NCBI RefSeq assembly: GCF_023716865.1
Contig: NZ_CP092417.1
Span: forward strand, 2,954,001-3,018,000
Direction of reading: 5' to 3'
Length of the DNA: 64,000 nucleotides
Source: Endozoicomonas sp. SCSIO W0465
Lineage (GTDB): Bacteria; Pseudomonadota; Gammaproteobacteria; Pseudomonadales; Endozoicomonadaceae
Of this stretch, positions 18,401 through 27,122 are shown in pieces. The notes beneath the pieces are model-generated. The model had not been told where the DNA came from, ran no database searches, and was given only the letters and a program-made list of their open reading frames with translations. The first letter of the stretch is position 1; every line of letters begins with the position of its first letter. The translations under genes were made by a program, and so were the position numbers.

Positions 18401-21400
18401 CGGTACATTTTCTTCACCGGTAAACACCACAGAATCTCCCGTAGAAACTGCTTCCGTGGAATTGAGTTCAGTGGGCAACTCAACCCAAATGTCACACAGT
18501 GCATCTGATATGGAAAGTACCCGGTCAGTGTCGTTAAATGCCACGGCTTCGACTTCAGCACCGTCGGGTTTGTCAGTCAATTCTACTGAATCTGTACTAA
18601 CCTCACCGGACATCAGCACATCACTCTTTTCAGCCGGTAATACGACTCAGGCTTCACTGAGCCCGTCGGGTGTAACCAGTACTTATGAATGGCCAATGAA
18701 TGCAACTACTTCACCCCCGGAAGCATTGAGTTCGGCGGTAAATGCCAGTGAGTCGTCCGTGGAGACTCACTCGACCATCAGCGGTACATTTTCTTCACCG
18801 GTAAACACCACAGAATCTCCCGTAGAAACTTTTTCAGTGGAATTGAGTTCAGTGGGCAACTCAACCCAAATGTCACGCAGTGCATCTGATATGGAAAGTA
18901 CCCAGTCAGTGTCGTTAAATGCCACGACTTCGACTTCAGCATCGTCGGCTTTGTCAGTCAATGCTACTGAATCCGTACTAACCTCACCGGACATCATCAC
19001 TACACTCTTTTCTACCGGTAATACGACAGCATCGGCTGCACAAACCTCTGCCATGTATCTGAGCCCGATGAGCAATACGACGCAGGCATCACTGAGCCCG
19101 TCGGGTGTGACCAGTACTCATGAATGGCCAGTGAATACGACTACTTCATCCCCGGAAGCGTTGAGTTCGTCGGTATTAAATGCAAATGAATCGTCGTCTG
19201 TTGAGACTGATCCGACCATCAGCGGTACACTCTCTTTACTGGTAAACACTACAGAATCGCCTGTAGAAACCGCTTCCGCGAAATTGAGTTCGACGGCCAA
19301 TTCAACAGCATTTGCGACTAAAACGACCAGCCTGTCGATGAGTTCAGTAGATGATGCTACTCAAGCGGAACCCGGTCTGTCAGGCACCCCGGGCACAGAG
19401 TCATTGCCCCCTCATATTTCAACCTCCACCCCTGCCGGATTAAGTTTGACAGCAACACCTGAGCCCGGTTCTCTTTCATCCGTCAGCAATATTTCGAAAG
19501 ATGCCTCAATGGTCAAATCGGGCATACAGAGTTCGCCAAGCGACTCACTCACCCCCTCTGCCTCGGTCATTGATACCCGTGAGTCACGCCTTGGCATGCA
19601 AAGCAAACAGCTGCTCAAGCTCTATGCCAATGAAGTCACGGGGATCTATAACGACTTTTTAACGACTGCCCATAAGATAGAGACCCTGAATGACCAGCAA
19701 ATGCAGCAGCTACCTGAAAATGACAAGTATGTTTATGCGGGCGGCAAGGAGTTCCTGCAATGGCCGTATGCGCGTTTACAATGCCTGGGATATAATTTTG
19801 CAGCCCTGACGGAACAGATTGAAAACAGTTTTCGGGCAACCTACCAGTATACTGACGCCTACATTAATTATATTGAGGCCCGGGCCAAAGAGGCTGGTTC
19901 TGATGATCTGGCCTCCGATATCTCAATCGTTAAAGCCATGGTCGTCAGCGATCTGGCCAACCAGTTCCTGAATATGTACTCCCTTTACAGTGCAAGGCGG
20001 CACGACATGTTCCAGTCAACGGGATTTGCCGGAGAAGAGGGTGACTCAGTCTATCTTCAGGGCTTCAGCGCCTTTCATCTGGCCGAAGGGGTTGAAGCGG
20101 TGCTGCGTGACCAGTCGCCAACCGGGCTGTTCGGTGAAGTGCTCAGTAGCCTGTCGGGTTATCTGAAAGATGAGGCCCGGGCCAGCGAAAACCCTGACAC
20201 CGGCCACGATATGCGCACGCCACAGCCTGATAAAGCACTTCGGACAGCTATAGCCGGTGTTACAGAGCCAGAGCAAATACCCGTGCTACCCCGGTCACAT
20301 ACACCGGAAATACAGGAGATGCTGCGTCATATCACTTTTATGGAGCGTGAGGGATATCTTACTGACCTCAGTAATATTGAGAGCGCCGGGCGGTTACGGA
20401 GTTCTGACTACATGAATGTCATTACCCATCCTGACAGGTATCAGGAGATAACCCGGGGCAGTGGCGTTGCATGCTCTGCTGAGCATACCAGGAGGATGAC
20501 GCAGAAAGCACAGCCTGGCTCGTCACTTAACACGACTGCCTTGGCCACTTCGCCAACAATCACTACTGCCTCCTCTGCCGGGTCAAGTTTGGCCAAAACA
20601 CCACAGCCCGCTACTCCCTTATCCATCAGCAACATGGCGAAAGAACCCTCAAGGGTAAAATCCGGCATACAGAGTACGCCAAGCGACTCACTCACCCCCT
20701 CTGCCTCCGTCATTGATACCCGTGAGTCACGCCTTGGCATGCAGAGCAAACAGCTGCTCAAGCTCTATGCCAATGAAGTCACGGGAATCTATAACGACTT
20801 GTTAACGACTGCCCATAAGATAGAGACCCTGAATGACCAGCAAATGCAGCAGTTACCTGAAAATGACAAGTATGTTTATGTTGGTGACGAGGAGTTTCTG
20901 CAGTGGCCGTATGCCCGTTTACAATGCCTGGGATATAATCTTGCAGTCCTGACGGAACAGATTGAAAACAGTTTTCGGGCAACCTACCAGTATACTGACG
21001 CCTACATTAATTATATTGAGGCCCGGGCCAAAGAGGCTGGTTCTGATGGTCTGGCCTCCGATATCTCAACCGTTAAAGCCATGGTCGTCAGCGATCTGGC
21101 CAACCAGTTCCTGAATATCTACTCCCTTTACAGTGCAAGGCGGCACGACATGTTCCAGTCAACGGGATTTGCCGGAGAAGAGGGTGACTCAGTCTATCTT
21201 CAGGGCTTCAGCGCCTTTCATCTGGCCGCAGGGGTTGAGGCGGTGCTGCGTGATCAGTCGCCAACCGGCCTGTTCAGTGAAGTGCTCAGTAGCCTGTTGG
21301 GTTATCTGAAAGATGAGGCCCGGGCCAGCGAAAACCCGGACACCGGCCATGATATGCGCACGCCACAGCCTGATAAAGCCCTTCGGACAGCCATAGCCGG

Positions 21401-24400
21401 TGTCACAGAGCCGGAACAAATGCCCGTGCTACCCCGGTTACAGACACCGGAAATACAGGGGATGCTGCATCACATCATTTCTGCGGAGGGCCATGGGTAT
21501 CTTGATGATCTCAGTGGCATGACCAGTGTCAGGCAGTTCCCGGCTTCTGGCTTGAGCAATGTCATTATGCATCCTGACGAGTATCAGGAAATAACCCGAG
21601 GCAGTGGCGTTGCATGCTCTGCTGAGCATACCAGGAGGATGACGCAGAAAGCACCGGCTGGCTCGTCACTTAACACGACTGCCCTGGCCACTTCGCCAAC
21701 CATCACCACTGCCTCCTCTGCCGGGTCAGGTTTGGCCGAAACACCGCAGTCCGGTACGCCCTCATCCCTCAGCAACATGGCCACAGAGCCCTCAAGAGTA
21801 CCATCCGGTGTACAGAGTACGCCAACGGACTCACTTGTCCACAGTGCCGCAGTGACTGATACCCCTGAGTCACACCTTGGCATACAGAGCAAACGGTTGC
21901 TCAGGCACTACGCCAATAAAGCCACGGGAATTTATCATGACTATGTCAGGACTGCCCATAAGATAGAGACCCTGAATGACCAGCAAATGCAGCAACTGCC
22001 GGAAAACAACCAGTATGTTTATATTGGTGAGGAGGAATTTCTGCAATGGCCGTATGCCCGTTTACAATGCATGGGATATAACCTGGCAGCACTGACGGAA
22101 CAGTTTGAAAACAGTTTTCGTGAAGCCTACCTGTACACTGACGCCTACATTAACTACATAGAGGCTCAAGCTGAAGAGGCTGGTTCTGATGAGATGGCTT
22201 CCGACCTCTCAACCGTCAAAGCCATGGTCGTCAACGACCTGACCCACCAATTCCTGAATATGTATTCCCTCTACAGCGCAACGCGGCATGACCTGTTCCG
22301 GTCAACGGGATTTGCCGGAGAAGGCGACGATTCCCTCCAGCTCCGGGGCTTCAGCGTCTTTTCCCTGGGGGAAGGGATTGAGGAGGTGCAGCGTCATCAG
22401 TCGCCAACCGGGCTGTTTGGTGACGTTCTCAGCGGCCTGTTGGGCTATCTGGGCGGTGAGGCCATGGCCAGCGAAAACCCTGACACCGGCCATGATATGC
22501 GCACTCCCCGGCCTGATAGCGCACTGCGGGCAGCCATAGCCGGTGTCACAGAGCAGGAAGACATGCCAGTGCTACCCCGGTCACAGACACCGGAAATAGG
22601 GGAGATGCTGCACCACATCACGTTTGCGGAGAGGGAAGGATACCTGGATGACCTCAGTAGTATCGAGAGTGCCGGGCGGTTCCTGAGTTCAGACTACATG
22701 AATGTCATTACCCATCCTGACAGGTACCAGGAGATAACCCGGGGCAGTGAAGCCACCTGCTCTGCTGAGCATACCCGCGAGATGACGCAAAAAGCACCGG
22801 TTGGTCAGAAAAGTAAACAACTGCTGAAGTTCTATGCCGACAAGGCGTCGTTAATCAATGGTAATTATTCGCAACAGATTGACACGATTACCCACCAAAA
22901 CAGCCAGCAGATGCTGAAGCTGCCAAAGAACGACCGGATGATCAAGCTGGGCGGCAAGAACTTTCTGCAATGGCCCTATGCGCGCCTGATTTGCTGCGGC
23001 TACCATCTCCGGGCATTGAACCAGATGCTGGCAAGCCACTTCCTGAACCTGAGCGGACTGGCTGACAAATGCGTCAACTATTATCAGGATCGTGCCTTGA
23101 CAACCGTACCGGACTTCTGGGCTGACGATCTTCCGCTGTTGAAAAGCACTGTCACCGGGGATCTGACCAACCAGTTCCTGAATATGTATTCTCTATACAG
23201 CGCTCACCGGCACAGCCTGATTGAAGCAACGGGCTTTGCCGGAGACCAGGGCGATTCCGAGTTCTTGCAGGGATTCGACTTCCGGGCCATGGATCACAGC
23301 ATCAGGGAGCTGTTGCGTGAGCCAATCGGGTTATCACTGCCATTTCGGGCTTTTCTTCAGGACCTCCTCTCGAACTATCTGGATAAAGAGATCACCGGGG
23401 ATCACGGAAGAAACCCAAACGATCTGCGCGTCCCACAACCCAATGAACACCTTCAGACGTTGATACACGATACCTCAGCAGGCGCTGATGCATTTGATTT
23501 GCCGGATACGGACCCATTCACCTCCGCAGAGGCAGCGGCCATCAATACCATCATCCGCAAAGAGAATGATGGGTTCCTGTCTCTGATGAGTACACGGAAG
23601 GACGATCGTTATTTCCCGGGTAACTACATGGAGTTCCTGCAGAACCCCGATAAAAACCTTGGCTTTCTGCAAGGGCTCGACGAATCATGCCGACCGGAAA
23701 CCGGCAGAAAACGTCGCCATCTGGATCGCCAGCCAGACAGTGGCCGGGAATCCATTAACAGGGAACCAATGCCTGATCCGGCAATGCTGAATGAACATCA
23801 CGCTCCGGCCACGGCCGGAGCAGCCAGCCATAAAGGGCTGCTGTCGACTGTTCGTGACGGCATGTCCTGGCTGACCGGTTCCGGTGATGCCACTGAACGA
23901 CCGCAGCCGCAAGCCATGCCGGGCATCACAACCGGTCAGGAACAGCCGGGTTCTGCTGACCACCGGGTGAACGGTGTCAGGCCCGCCCAACCGACTGTTG
24001 ACGACGGCCTGCTCATGGCCAGCCTGGCGGTCTCCCACCTCACTGACCGGCCCGTCCGATCCGATCTGAAGATGGCCGCCATTCAGGGTCAGGTGCAAGA
24101 CAGAGATGATAATCCGCCGTCGTTTGATCGCTCTCCCGGCATGCAACTGCTTAAGGGCAGTCTGGGGGTCGCCCGACAACTGCGCACAGAAGTGACCGCC
24201 TTTGTTGACCGGGTCCGGGACGCTCAGCTACAGCCAGACGCCCATTGGGAGACCGATGACCTGTTGAATATGGCCATTGTTGCTGCTAACAGCGACAGAC
24301 CAGCCAACTGCACAGAGGCATTTCTCGATGAAGTGCTGTTCTCACCGGGTCTGGGTGTGGAACATGAGCACATCGCCAATATTTTCGACAGCGACGGACG

Positions 24401-25418
24401 GGTTCGGGGTACCCGGGGCAATGGCCGTGGTATTTTCTTCGGGCCGGATCAGGACAATGCAGCAGCATCCGGCCCTGCCAGACAGCTTGGTCAGTGCATG
24501 CTCAGTGCCATGGCAGATCGCCAGCTGGACCAGGTGAACAGCACAGAGCGGCGAGACGCCATTATTGACCAGGCCCTGGGTTTGCAGGAACAGCAGGCCA
24601 GGGGAGTGATGGGCCAGTTGTCAGCATGGCTCGGAGGCAACACACCGAACCAGGACCAGCGTCGTAGGGAACTTGCCCAGCGACTTGAACGACGATTATC
24701 GCCGGTTACCGGTGCACTGTCACCATCACCATCACCATCACCATCAAAAGCCGGTGATGATTGCATCCGGCAGTTGAACGTCGGCGATTATCAATCGGCC
24801 CGGGCATCCTTCTTAAAACTGTCTGATGAGCGGCAACGGCAAGCTATCCAATCACTAACGGAGCTGCCGGACTTATTTGGCCTGGAACCCCAATGGGATG
24901 ATCTGGGCCCGAAAGACAGTCAGGCCGCCTGGCAGCGGTTCACAGCACTGTACGACAGCAAGTTTGCGGTTAAAGAAGAGGCCATGAACCGAATGAAACT
25001 GGCCGCAATGATTGATGGGCACAAAGTGACCGGACAACCGGACGAGGCACAACAATTGGCGGCACAGATCATTCACCTGTTGCCGGTGCAACAAAGCGCC
25101 AGCCAACGGGCACTCGGGACATCGACAGCAAAATCCGGCACAACTCCGGTCTTCCGGCAGCATCAATACGACCGTGATAAAATAAGTAGCATGCTTGAGG
25201 CCTACAAAACCATCAGGAAAGACGTGACCCGACTGCTGCCACAACATTTTATTGCCCATACGCTGGCGGCAGACCTGCAAGAGGAGATCATTGCCCTGGT
25301 GGCGATTGACAGCCTGAGATCACTCCGGGGCAAGGCCTCATCGAAGCAACAACGGCAGGCTGAAATTGTGGCAAGGCTGACAACCGAAGCGGAGGAATTT
25401 ATCAAGACTCAGGTGTAA
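12468..25418 (+). CDS. Giant mucin-like repeat protein B (about 4316 aa)
   Basis: Paralogue of the preceding gene. I chose the ATG at 12468 because it aligns with the first gene's start (both products begin M-N-(I/V)-(K/Q)-I-E-G-N) and follows a GAGAGG site; an in-frame ATG at 12384 is less likely. The N-terminal helical regions, the Pro/Thr linker with RSKR, the second basic site (RRKR here), the Ala-rich hydrophobic segment and the C-terminal 500 residues match protein A closely. The middle differs: an array of short SNPAS/LNPAS repeats, about five copies of the 145-residue type of repeat, then four copies of a helical module of about 300 residues replace A's single helical domain. Function is unknown; module shuffling of a host-facing protein is my inference. 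Confidence 0.85.
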   Translation: MNVQIEGNSNNAKSVVPPELEFDNNRADKVSSFDYRRVNNKQKKTEAILPSRNSQIKTSEINQATKFPQSSVITKSVGLHSIRTTDSLNSIRTADSISLSEKQPASNAKSDLLSISGSSNSEHKTAAIGTTHFQQSTPSTSSEVKDPVSATLKSVLDNAAVSSSSMHQSSVVNSTSTKVKLSPTSTIPVTTALSNQTQWLTDSVISGYSSGETVDISSTHSGQMIVAVDTTHFQQPADSTSTSTSTSTSSAVPSPASATVTSLLPSATGLSYSMYESSVVNSTNYQPLNSSTVPVTTALSNQTQWLTDSVISGHSSGETVDISSTHSEQKIVAVDTTHFQQPASSTSISRTSSTVQSPVSETVNSLLPSATGLSYSMHESSVVDSTSSQSRNSSASSTRDGANFTDTTKSLTHTDSVSDSVKGSASTDVTDSRPLSTSTELKWSPTSTIPLTTLLGNQTQWLTDSVIAGYSSDETIDMTATHSAMASSSSIMANATSPAMLKQELITILHNIGNSTNTGMLKKDLQTFEELYPAEDVSELESFIESSVQAFEAFMLLDGISAFVRTINGTFPQVAQRYEHILNEGVNDMIQQFNTTTTSAPTSATTSAPTSQPTSEPTKAPGHDRSKRMIIPRWEFLDRITNLVILQRNFKQGDMTPQFLDFLKGVSQMRSDFTITLQRNLVTTRDVQELVRQVSQPQRIPSILQQYNQMITEFIKQGDYLGLGRLAYKINVLAYINMDRMPPLPQANMMETFKLMVDAILQEVDRLSVLPESQPFMFTLLFQTLTFGLAWNPMQLLRQSMDIMEGTCMGNTVSLSVATNSGTTITKAIKNLVNSIFLGTGYADLPYMANEILQIIADRDTPHELSLSRLLKQIKANSHYNDKIFHALKALSASTNTGPRFYSISQMLAQMVAVFDSMANQLPAGEDLSIKFRIVPSNVHILFSEFKRVAGTLSINLCDTQGFFFRASGNSINELVSNAENTFTTWADFYQLPVSSPGRRVPQARFGRLRPSSDQEMRTWGEWQLFPDSALTLKDIVTHDISQLADLDREAIKALAKEFSSKVKTPQALEKLKLPTDKPLDDLEVPDSTTEVTTSDPLVMQMREVLSVLDDALKNDTPVPENIKKINAHIMVKTARSLRAKAKSQAPDQTEQPGASSGVTQPSTSGTETSVQYSMKLSLMMDALNALSPTLHGAVLAAGVADAAAGKPSGSQAADQQGSEAEVGGIAGSVLGLTASAFLTRMASSVRSSGAGASSGASSLLPDEAVTEEEVQSMLDEIFFDEVQELLKKAPPPPQHEPGETTGEKSTGSEGSESSETSETTEEDSPGSKSRGKGKGQLEPACRRKRALAGTGKAAGGASECSEWEKYEKMAGEGAGGLASTTVLPTLIYRLGLRVGLGIAARRLLMIGAAAVAAGVAGWLIGKGIAKLRSKDKDEDDATEKPGNGRDKPTPAESGHDQDKPGTEGPTDGKPATTQQPTQKPVTDKQANDHSKIADVDAGKASSTTAVGIASSASMLSAKTSATTPNTLPPVSSDPASSNPVSSNPASSNPASLNPASLNPASLNPASLNPASSNPAFSNTVAQSEVATSEAGYSTIATKTQPLSTAFGVSRIPSDTAASSATRSSNPPDTGTTALLSPSKLISTPTSSVTSTHELSMNATTSPLAALTSSVHTSESSIVTDPGTSNALSSLGNSMESPVQTASLQLRSTDNSTLASPSPSDMESTRALSMNAATSASAPMGLSVNTTAPTTEPVVTSPDISTALFSTGNTTSSAAQTSSHLSPVSSTAQTTLSPSVVTSSHEWPINATSSSLEALSSAMNASESSMESYRAISSTLSSPGNASESPAETASVKLSLTGNSILASPSLSDMESTRSVPLNATTAASAPSGLSVNATESVLTSPDISTSLFSAGNTTASAAQTSAMQLSPMSNTTQASLSPSGVTSTYEWPMNATTSPPEALSSAVNASESSVETRSTISGTFSSPVNTTESPVETASVELSSVGNSTQMSHSASDMESTRSVSLNATASTSAPSGLSVNSTESVLTSPDISTSLFSAGNTTQASLSPSGVTSTYEWPMNATTSPPEALSSAVNASESSVETHSTISGTFSSPVNTTESPVETFSVELSSVGNSTQMSRSASDMESTQSVSLNATTSTSASSALSVNATESVLTSPDIITTLFSTGNTTASAAQTSAMYLSPMSNTTQASLSPSGVTSTHEWPVNTTTSSPEALSSSVLNANESSSVETDPTISGTLSLLVNTTESPVETASAKLSSTANSTAFATKTTSLSMSSVDDATQAEPGLSGTPGTESLPPHISTSTPAGLSLTATPEPGSLSSVSNISKDASMVKSGIQSSPSDSLTPSASVIDTRESRLGMQSKQLLKLYANEVTGIYNDFLTTAHKIETLNDQQMQQLPENDKYVYAGGKEFLQWPYARLQCLGYNFAALTEQIENSFRATYQYTDAYINYIEARAKEAGSDDLASDISIVKAMVVSDLANQFLNMYSLYSARRHDMFQSTGFAGEEGDSVYLQGFSAFHLAEGVEAVLRDQSPTGLFGEVLSSLSGYLKDEARASENPDTGHDMRTPQPDKALRTAIAGVTEPEQIPVLPRSHTPEIQEMLRHITFMEREGYLTDLSNIESAGRLRSSDYMNVITHPDRYQEITRGSGVACSAEHTRRMTQKAQPGSSLNTTALATSPTITTASSAGSSLAKTPQPATPLSISNMAKEPSRVKSGIQSTPSDSLTPSASVIDTRESRLGMQSKQLLKLYANEVTGIYNDLLTTAHKIETLNDQQMQQLPENDKYVYVGDEEFLQWPYARLQCLGYNLAVLTEQIENSFRATYQYTDAYINYIEARAKEAGSDGLASDISTVKAMVVSDLANQFLNIYSLYSARRHDMFQSTGFAGEEGDSVYLQGFSAFHLAAGVEAVLRDQSPTGLFSEVLSSLLGYLKDEARASENPDTGHDMRTPQPDKALRTAIAGVTEPEQMPVLPRLQTPEIQGMLHHIISAEGHGYLDDLSGMTSVRQFPASGLSNVIMHPDEYQEITRGSGVACSAEHTRRMTQKAPAGSSLNTTALATSPTITTASSAGSGLAETPQSGTPSSLSNMATEPSRVPSGVQSTPTDSLVHSAAVTDTPESHLGIQSKRLLRHYANKATGIYHDYVRTAHKIETLNDQQMQQLPENNQYVYIGEEEFLQWPYARLQCMGYNLAALTEQFENSFREAYLYTDAYINYIEAQAEEAGSDEMASDLSTVKAMVVNDLTHQFLNMYSLYSATRHDLFRSTGFAGEGDDSLQLRGFSVFSLGEGIEEVQRHQSPTGLFGDVLSGLLGYLGGEAMASENPDTGHDMRTPRPDSALRAAIAGVTEQEDMPVLPRSQTPEIGEMLHHITFAEREGYLDDLSSIESAGRFLSSDYMNVITHPDRYQEITRGSEATCSAEHTREMTQKAPVGQKSKQLLKFYADKASLINGNYSQQIDTITHQNSQQMLKLPKNDRMIKLGGKNFLQWPYARLICCGYHLRALNQMLASHFLNLSGLADKCVNYYQDRALTTVPDFWADDLPLLKSTVTGDLTNQFLNMYSLYSAHRHSLIEATGFAGDQGDSEFLQGFDFRAMDHSIRELLREPIGLSLPFRAFLQDLLSNYLDKEITGDHGRNPNDLRVPQPNEHLQTLIHDTSAGADAFDLPDTDPFTSAEAAAINTIIRKENDGFLSLMSTRKDDRYFPGNYMEFLQNPDKNLGFLQGLDESCRPETGRKRRHLDRQPDSGRESINREPMPDPAMLNEHHAPATAGAASHKGLLSTVRDGMSWLTGSGDATERPQPQAMPGITTGQEQPGSADHRVNGVRPAQPTVDDGLLMASLAVSHLTDRPVRSDLKMAAIQGQVQDRDDNPPSFDRSPGMQLLKGSLGVARQLRTEVTAFVDRVRDAQLQPDAHWETDDLLNMAIVAANSDRPANCTEAFLDEVLFSPGLGVEHEHIANIFDSDGRVRGTRGNGRGIFFGPDQDNAAASGPARQLGQCMLSAMADRQLDQVNSTERRDAIIDQALGLQEQQARGVMGQLSAWLGGNTPNQDQRRRELAQRLERRLSPVTGALSPSPSPSPSKAGDDCIRQLNVGDYQSARASFLKLSDERQRQAIQSLTELPDLFGLEPQWDDLGPKDSQAAWQRFTALYDSKFAVKEEAMNRMKLAAMIDGHKVTGQPDEAQQLAAQIIHLLPVQQSASQRALGTSTAKSGTTPVFRQHQYDRDKISSMLEAYKTIRKDVTRLLPQHFIAHTLAADLQEEIIALVAIDSLRSLRGKASSKQQRQAEIVARLTTEAEEFIKTQV
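17060..17215 (+). repeat. 15-bp tandem repeat (SNPAS/LNPAS)
   Basis: About nine in-frame copies of a 15-bp unit of the type AATCCAGCATCCTCA lie inside giant gene B. Three degenerate copies occupy the same place in giant gene A (4276-4320), so the array has expanded in B. The unit is a multiple of three, so copy-number change keeps the frame. Confidence 0.85.
17400..19320 (+). repeat. Degenerate Ser/Thr repeats, about 5 copies
   Basis: About five units related to the 145-residue repeats of giant gene A. Each starts with a TST(H/Y)EWPMNATT-type block and ends with an SPDIST block followed by NTT or GNTT. One unit is shortened by an internal deletion, so a GNTT block runs straight into the next TQASLSPSG block near 18640. 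Sequons are again dense. Confidence 0.8.
19580..23690 (+). repeat. Four helical modules in giant protein B
   Basis: Three modules repeat with a period of 1143 bp (starting near 19580, 20723 and 21866). A fourth, more divergent module starts near 22806 without the Ser/Thr linker. Each contains QLLKLYANEV-like, FLQWPYARL, NQFLNMYSLYSA, STGFAGEEGDS-like and NVITHPDRYQEI-like blocks. The last block resembles the NPDRYKD region of giant protein A's single helical domain, so the two are probably distant versions of one domain. Confidence 0.85.
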
Positions 25419-25454
25419 CCTGAAGCCAGGATGGCAGAATTCCATTTTGTGAGG

Positions 25455-25472
25455 TGAATAGTGGTTCTATTT
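25455..25472 (+). repeat. Partial copy of the TGAATAGTGGTTCTATTT hairpin
   Basis: Just after giant gene B the sequence CCATTTTGTGAGG plus TGAATAGTGGTTCTATTT repeats what follows giant gene A at 12137-12167. The right arm found at 12173 is missing here, so the copy is truncated. Confidence 0.6.
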
Positions 25473-25646
25473 GCCGGACTCTAAGGGGGTTAGTAAATCA
25501 ATGACACTAACGCTCTCGGATACCCGGCAGTTTTCCGTTATTGTTGATCGTTCTAATGGGGCTCCCGTAGATACACAGCAGGTTTATGCCGTTTGCCTAA
25601 CCAGAGGACAGCGCCAGAGGACAGCGATCGATACCTTCTTACCCTC

Positions 25647-26712
25647 TTACCCTTCGATTATTGACTTTCCAGCCAACCTGAGAGGCGGGGGTAGGAGAGA
25701 AGCAATGGATATTGATTCGGGCTCACTCTTCTTGGCTTTTTTCGATTCTCTTATAAAAGCAGTAGCTTGCCTACCAGCAATTTTTGCTTGTTCTCTATCA
25801 CCGGTATTCTTGAGAACTGCATAGTAAGCCTTGTGGTAAGCCTTCCGTATATCGGAGTGTTGGTAAGCCTTCTGGTAAGCTTTCTGGTAAGCTTTCCATT
25901 TCTCGGATTGACGGTAAGCCTTCCGTTTATCGGATTGTTCGTAAGCCTTCAGGGTAGCCTTCCCTTTCTCGGATTCACGGTAAGCCTTTAGGTAAGCCTT
26001 TCGGGAGGCCTTATCAGGAGAGCTAGTCAGAGATTCACCAGAAACGGAAGCAGAAGCATTAAAATCAAACTCATTTTCAGAAGATGTATTTTGTTGAAAC
26101 TGATCACTATTGAGTTGTGGAGCCATCATTGCAATCGGTGCTTCAGGCTTGGAAAGTGTATCAATGCGATCTTGATCAGGAATAGGTACAGGTTGATGAA
26201 GGCTGTTATCAATAACTGATGAGATTTTCGGGGTTGATTGCCCCATACCTGAAAAACCATTTCCAGCACTGTCTTTTAATGTTGAATCAAGTGGAGGATG
26301 ATTAGTATGAATAGAGTGTGACTGAGCATCCACTTTAACGGCCATGCTCCAAACGCGATCGATTCTTACTCCTGATTGACTGGTATAAAGAATATTTTCG
26401 TCGCTTTGTTGTTCCTTGGTTTTAGTTGATAAGCCAGACGGCTCGCCTTGCTCAGGTTCTTGATGATAAAAAAAACCTCACTAGCACTTTTGGAAAACGA
26501 TAATCGCTGCATGGGTTATGGAAGCTTTCACCATAGGGATTTAAGGTGTTTAAATGATTATTTGGTGCAGCTTGTTGAACTTCCAGACCAAATACTACGC
26601 CATTGCGCTGCGCACAGTCATTCAAAACTGAATCACTGCTCGATATGGCAGGTCCATACGTTTTCTGATCATCCGGATACAAGGAGTGTGAGTTAAAATA
26701 TGGATCAGCCAT
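25647..26712 (-). pseudogene. KAY-repeat protein, split by a frameshift in a T8 run
   Basis: Two minus-strand open frames belong together: 26712-26452 and the frame that ends at 25647. They join if one T is removed from the run of eight (A8 at 26468-26475 on the plus strand). The sequence between the run and the second ATG (26345) is open in the second frame and protein-like, so the ATG at 26345 is probably not the true start. The joined product would be about 354 residues: a polar N-terminal region, then a lysine-rich helical part with repeated KAY units (KAYRESEKGKA, KAYRQSEKWKAYQKAY and similar), then a basic tail. I do not recognise a family. The basic repeats would suit nucleic acid binding, but this is a guess. 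Phase variation, transcript slippage, real decay or a sequencing error could all explain the run. Confidence 0.6.
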
Positions 26713-26826
26713 TGAATAATTGAATAATTGAATAATTGAACTATAGCTAGGACCTCACCTTCTTATATAAAGTTCCTCCCTTTCGAAATTCATTTTTCAT
26801 TTGTTTTATGTCAACCACGAAAAGGA

Positions 26827-26976
26827 CTTGCTAAGGAGTTGTCTGGAAATAACTTCCCTGTTTTCATTGCCTGACTCCGTTCGGACTGAGCTTGTCGAAG
26901 TTCGGTGGCACGACCCTTCGACAAGCTCAGGGTGAACGGAAATCAGGAACTTATTAAAAGACAATTGCTAAGTAGC
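26827..26976. mobile_element. MITE-like inverted-repeat element
   Basis: About 150 bp with imperfect terminal inverted repeats (about 27 bp): left CTAAGGAGTTGTCTGG..., right ...AGACAATTGCTAAG. Inside is a second palindrome, GAGCTTGTCGAAG / CTTCGACAAGCTC (about 26888-26929), of the REP type common in gammaproteobacteria. A single arm of the same element lies at 60987-61034. The rest of 26713-27122 is AT-rich and I see no gene in it. Confidence 0.6.
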
Positions 26977-27122
26977 TGGCCATATGGAGTCGAATATTTC
27001 TGGCTACTTGGGCTGGTACTATGCGAGGCACAACGGAGGAAGCATAAGTAGTTAAAAGTTTGCTTATGGATATTTTGATCGTACTATCAGACAGACAAAG
27101 AAAGAGATCCTTAATCTATTAT

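Noticed and set aside
25471..25824. Plus-strand open frame after giant gene B
   Set aside because: Its second half is antisense to the KAY-repeat gene and the first half has no recognisable feature or clear ribosome binding site.
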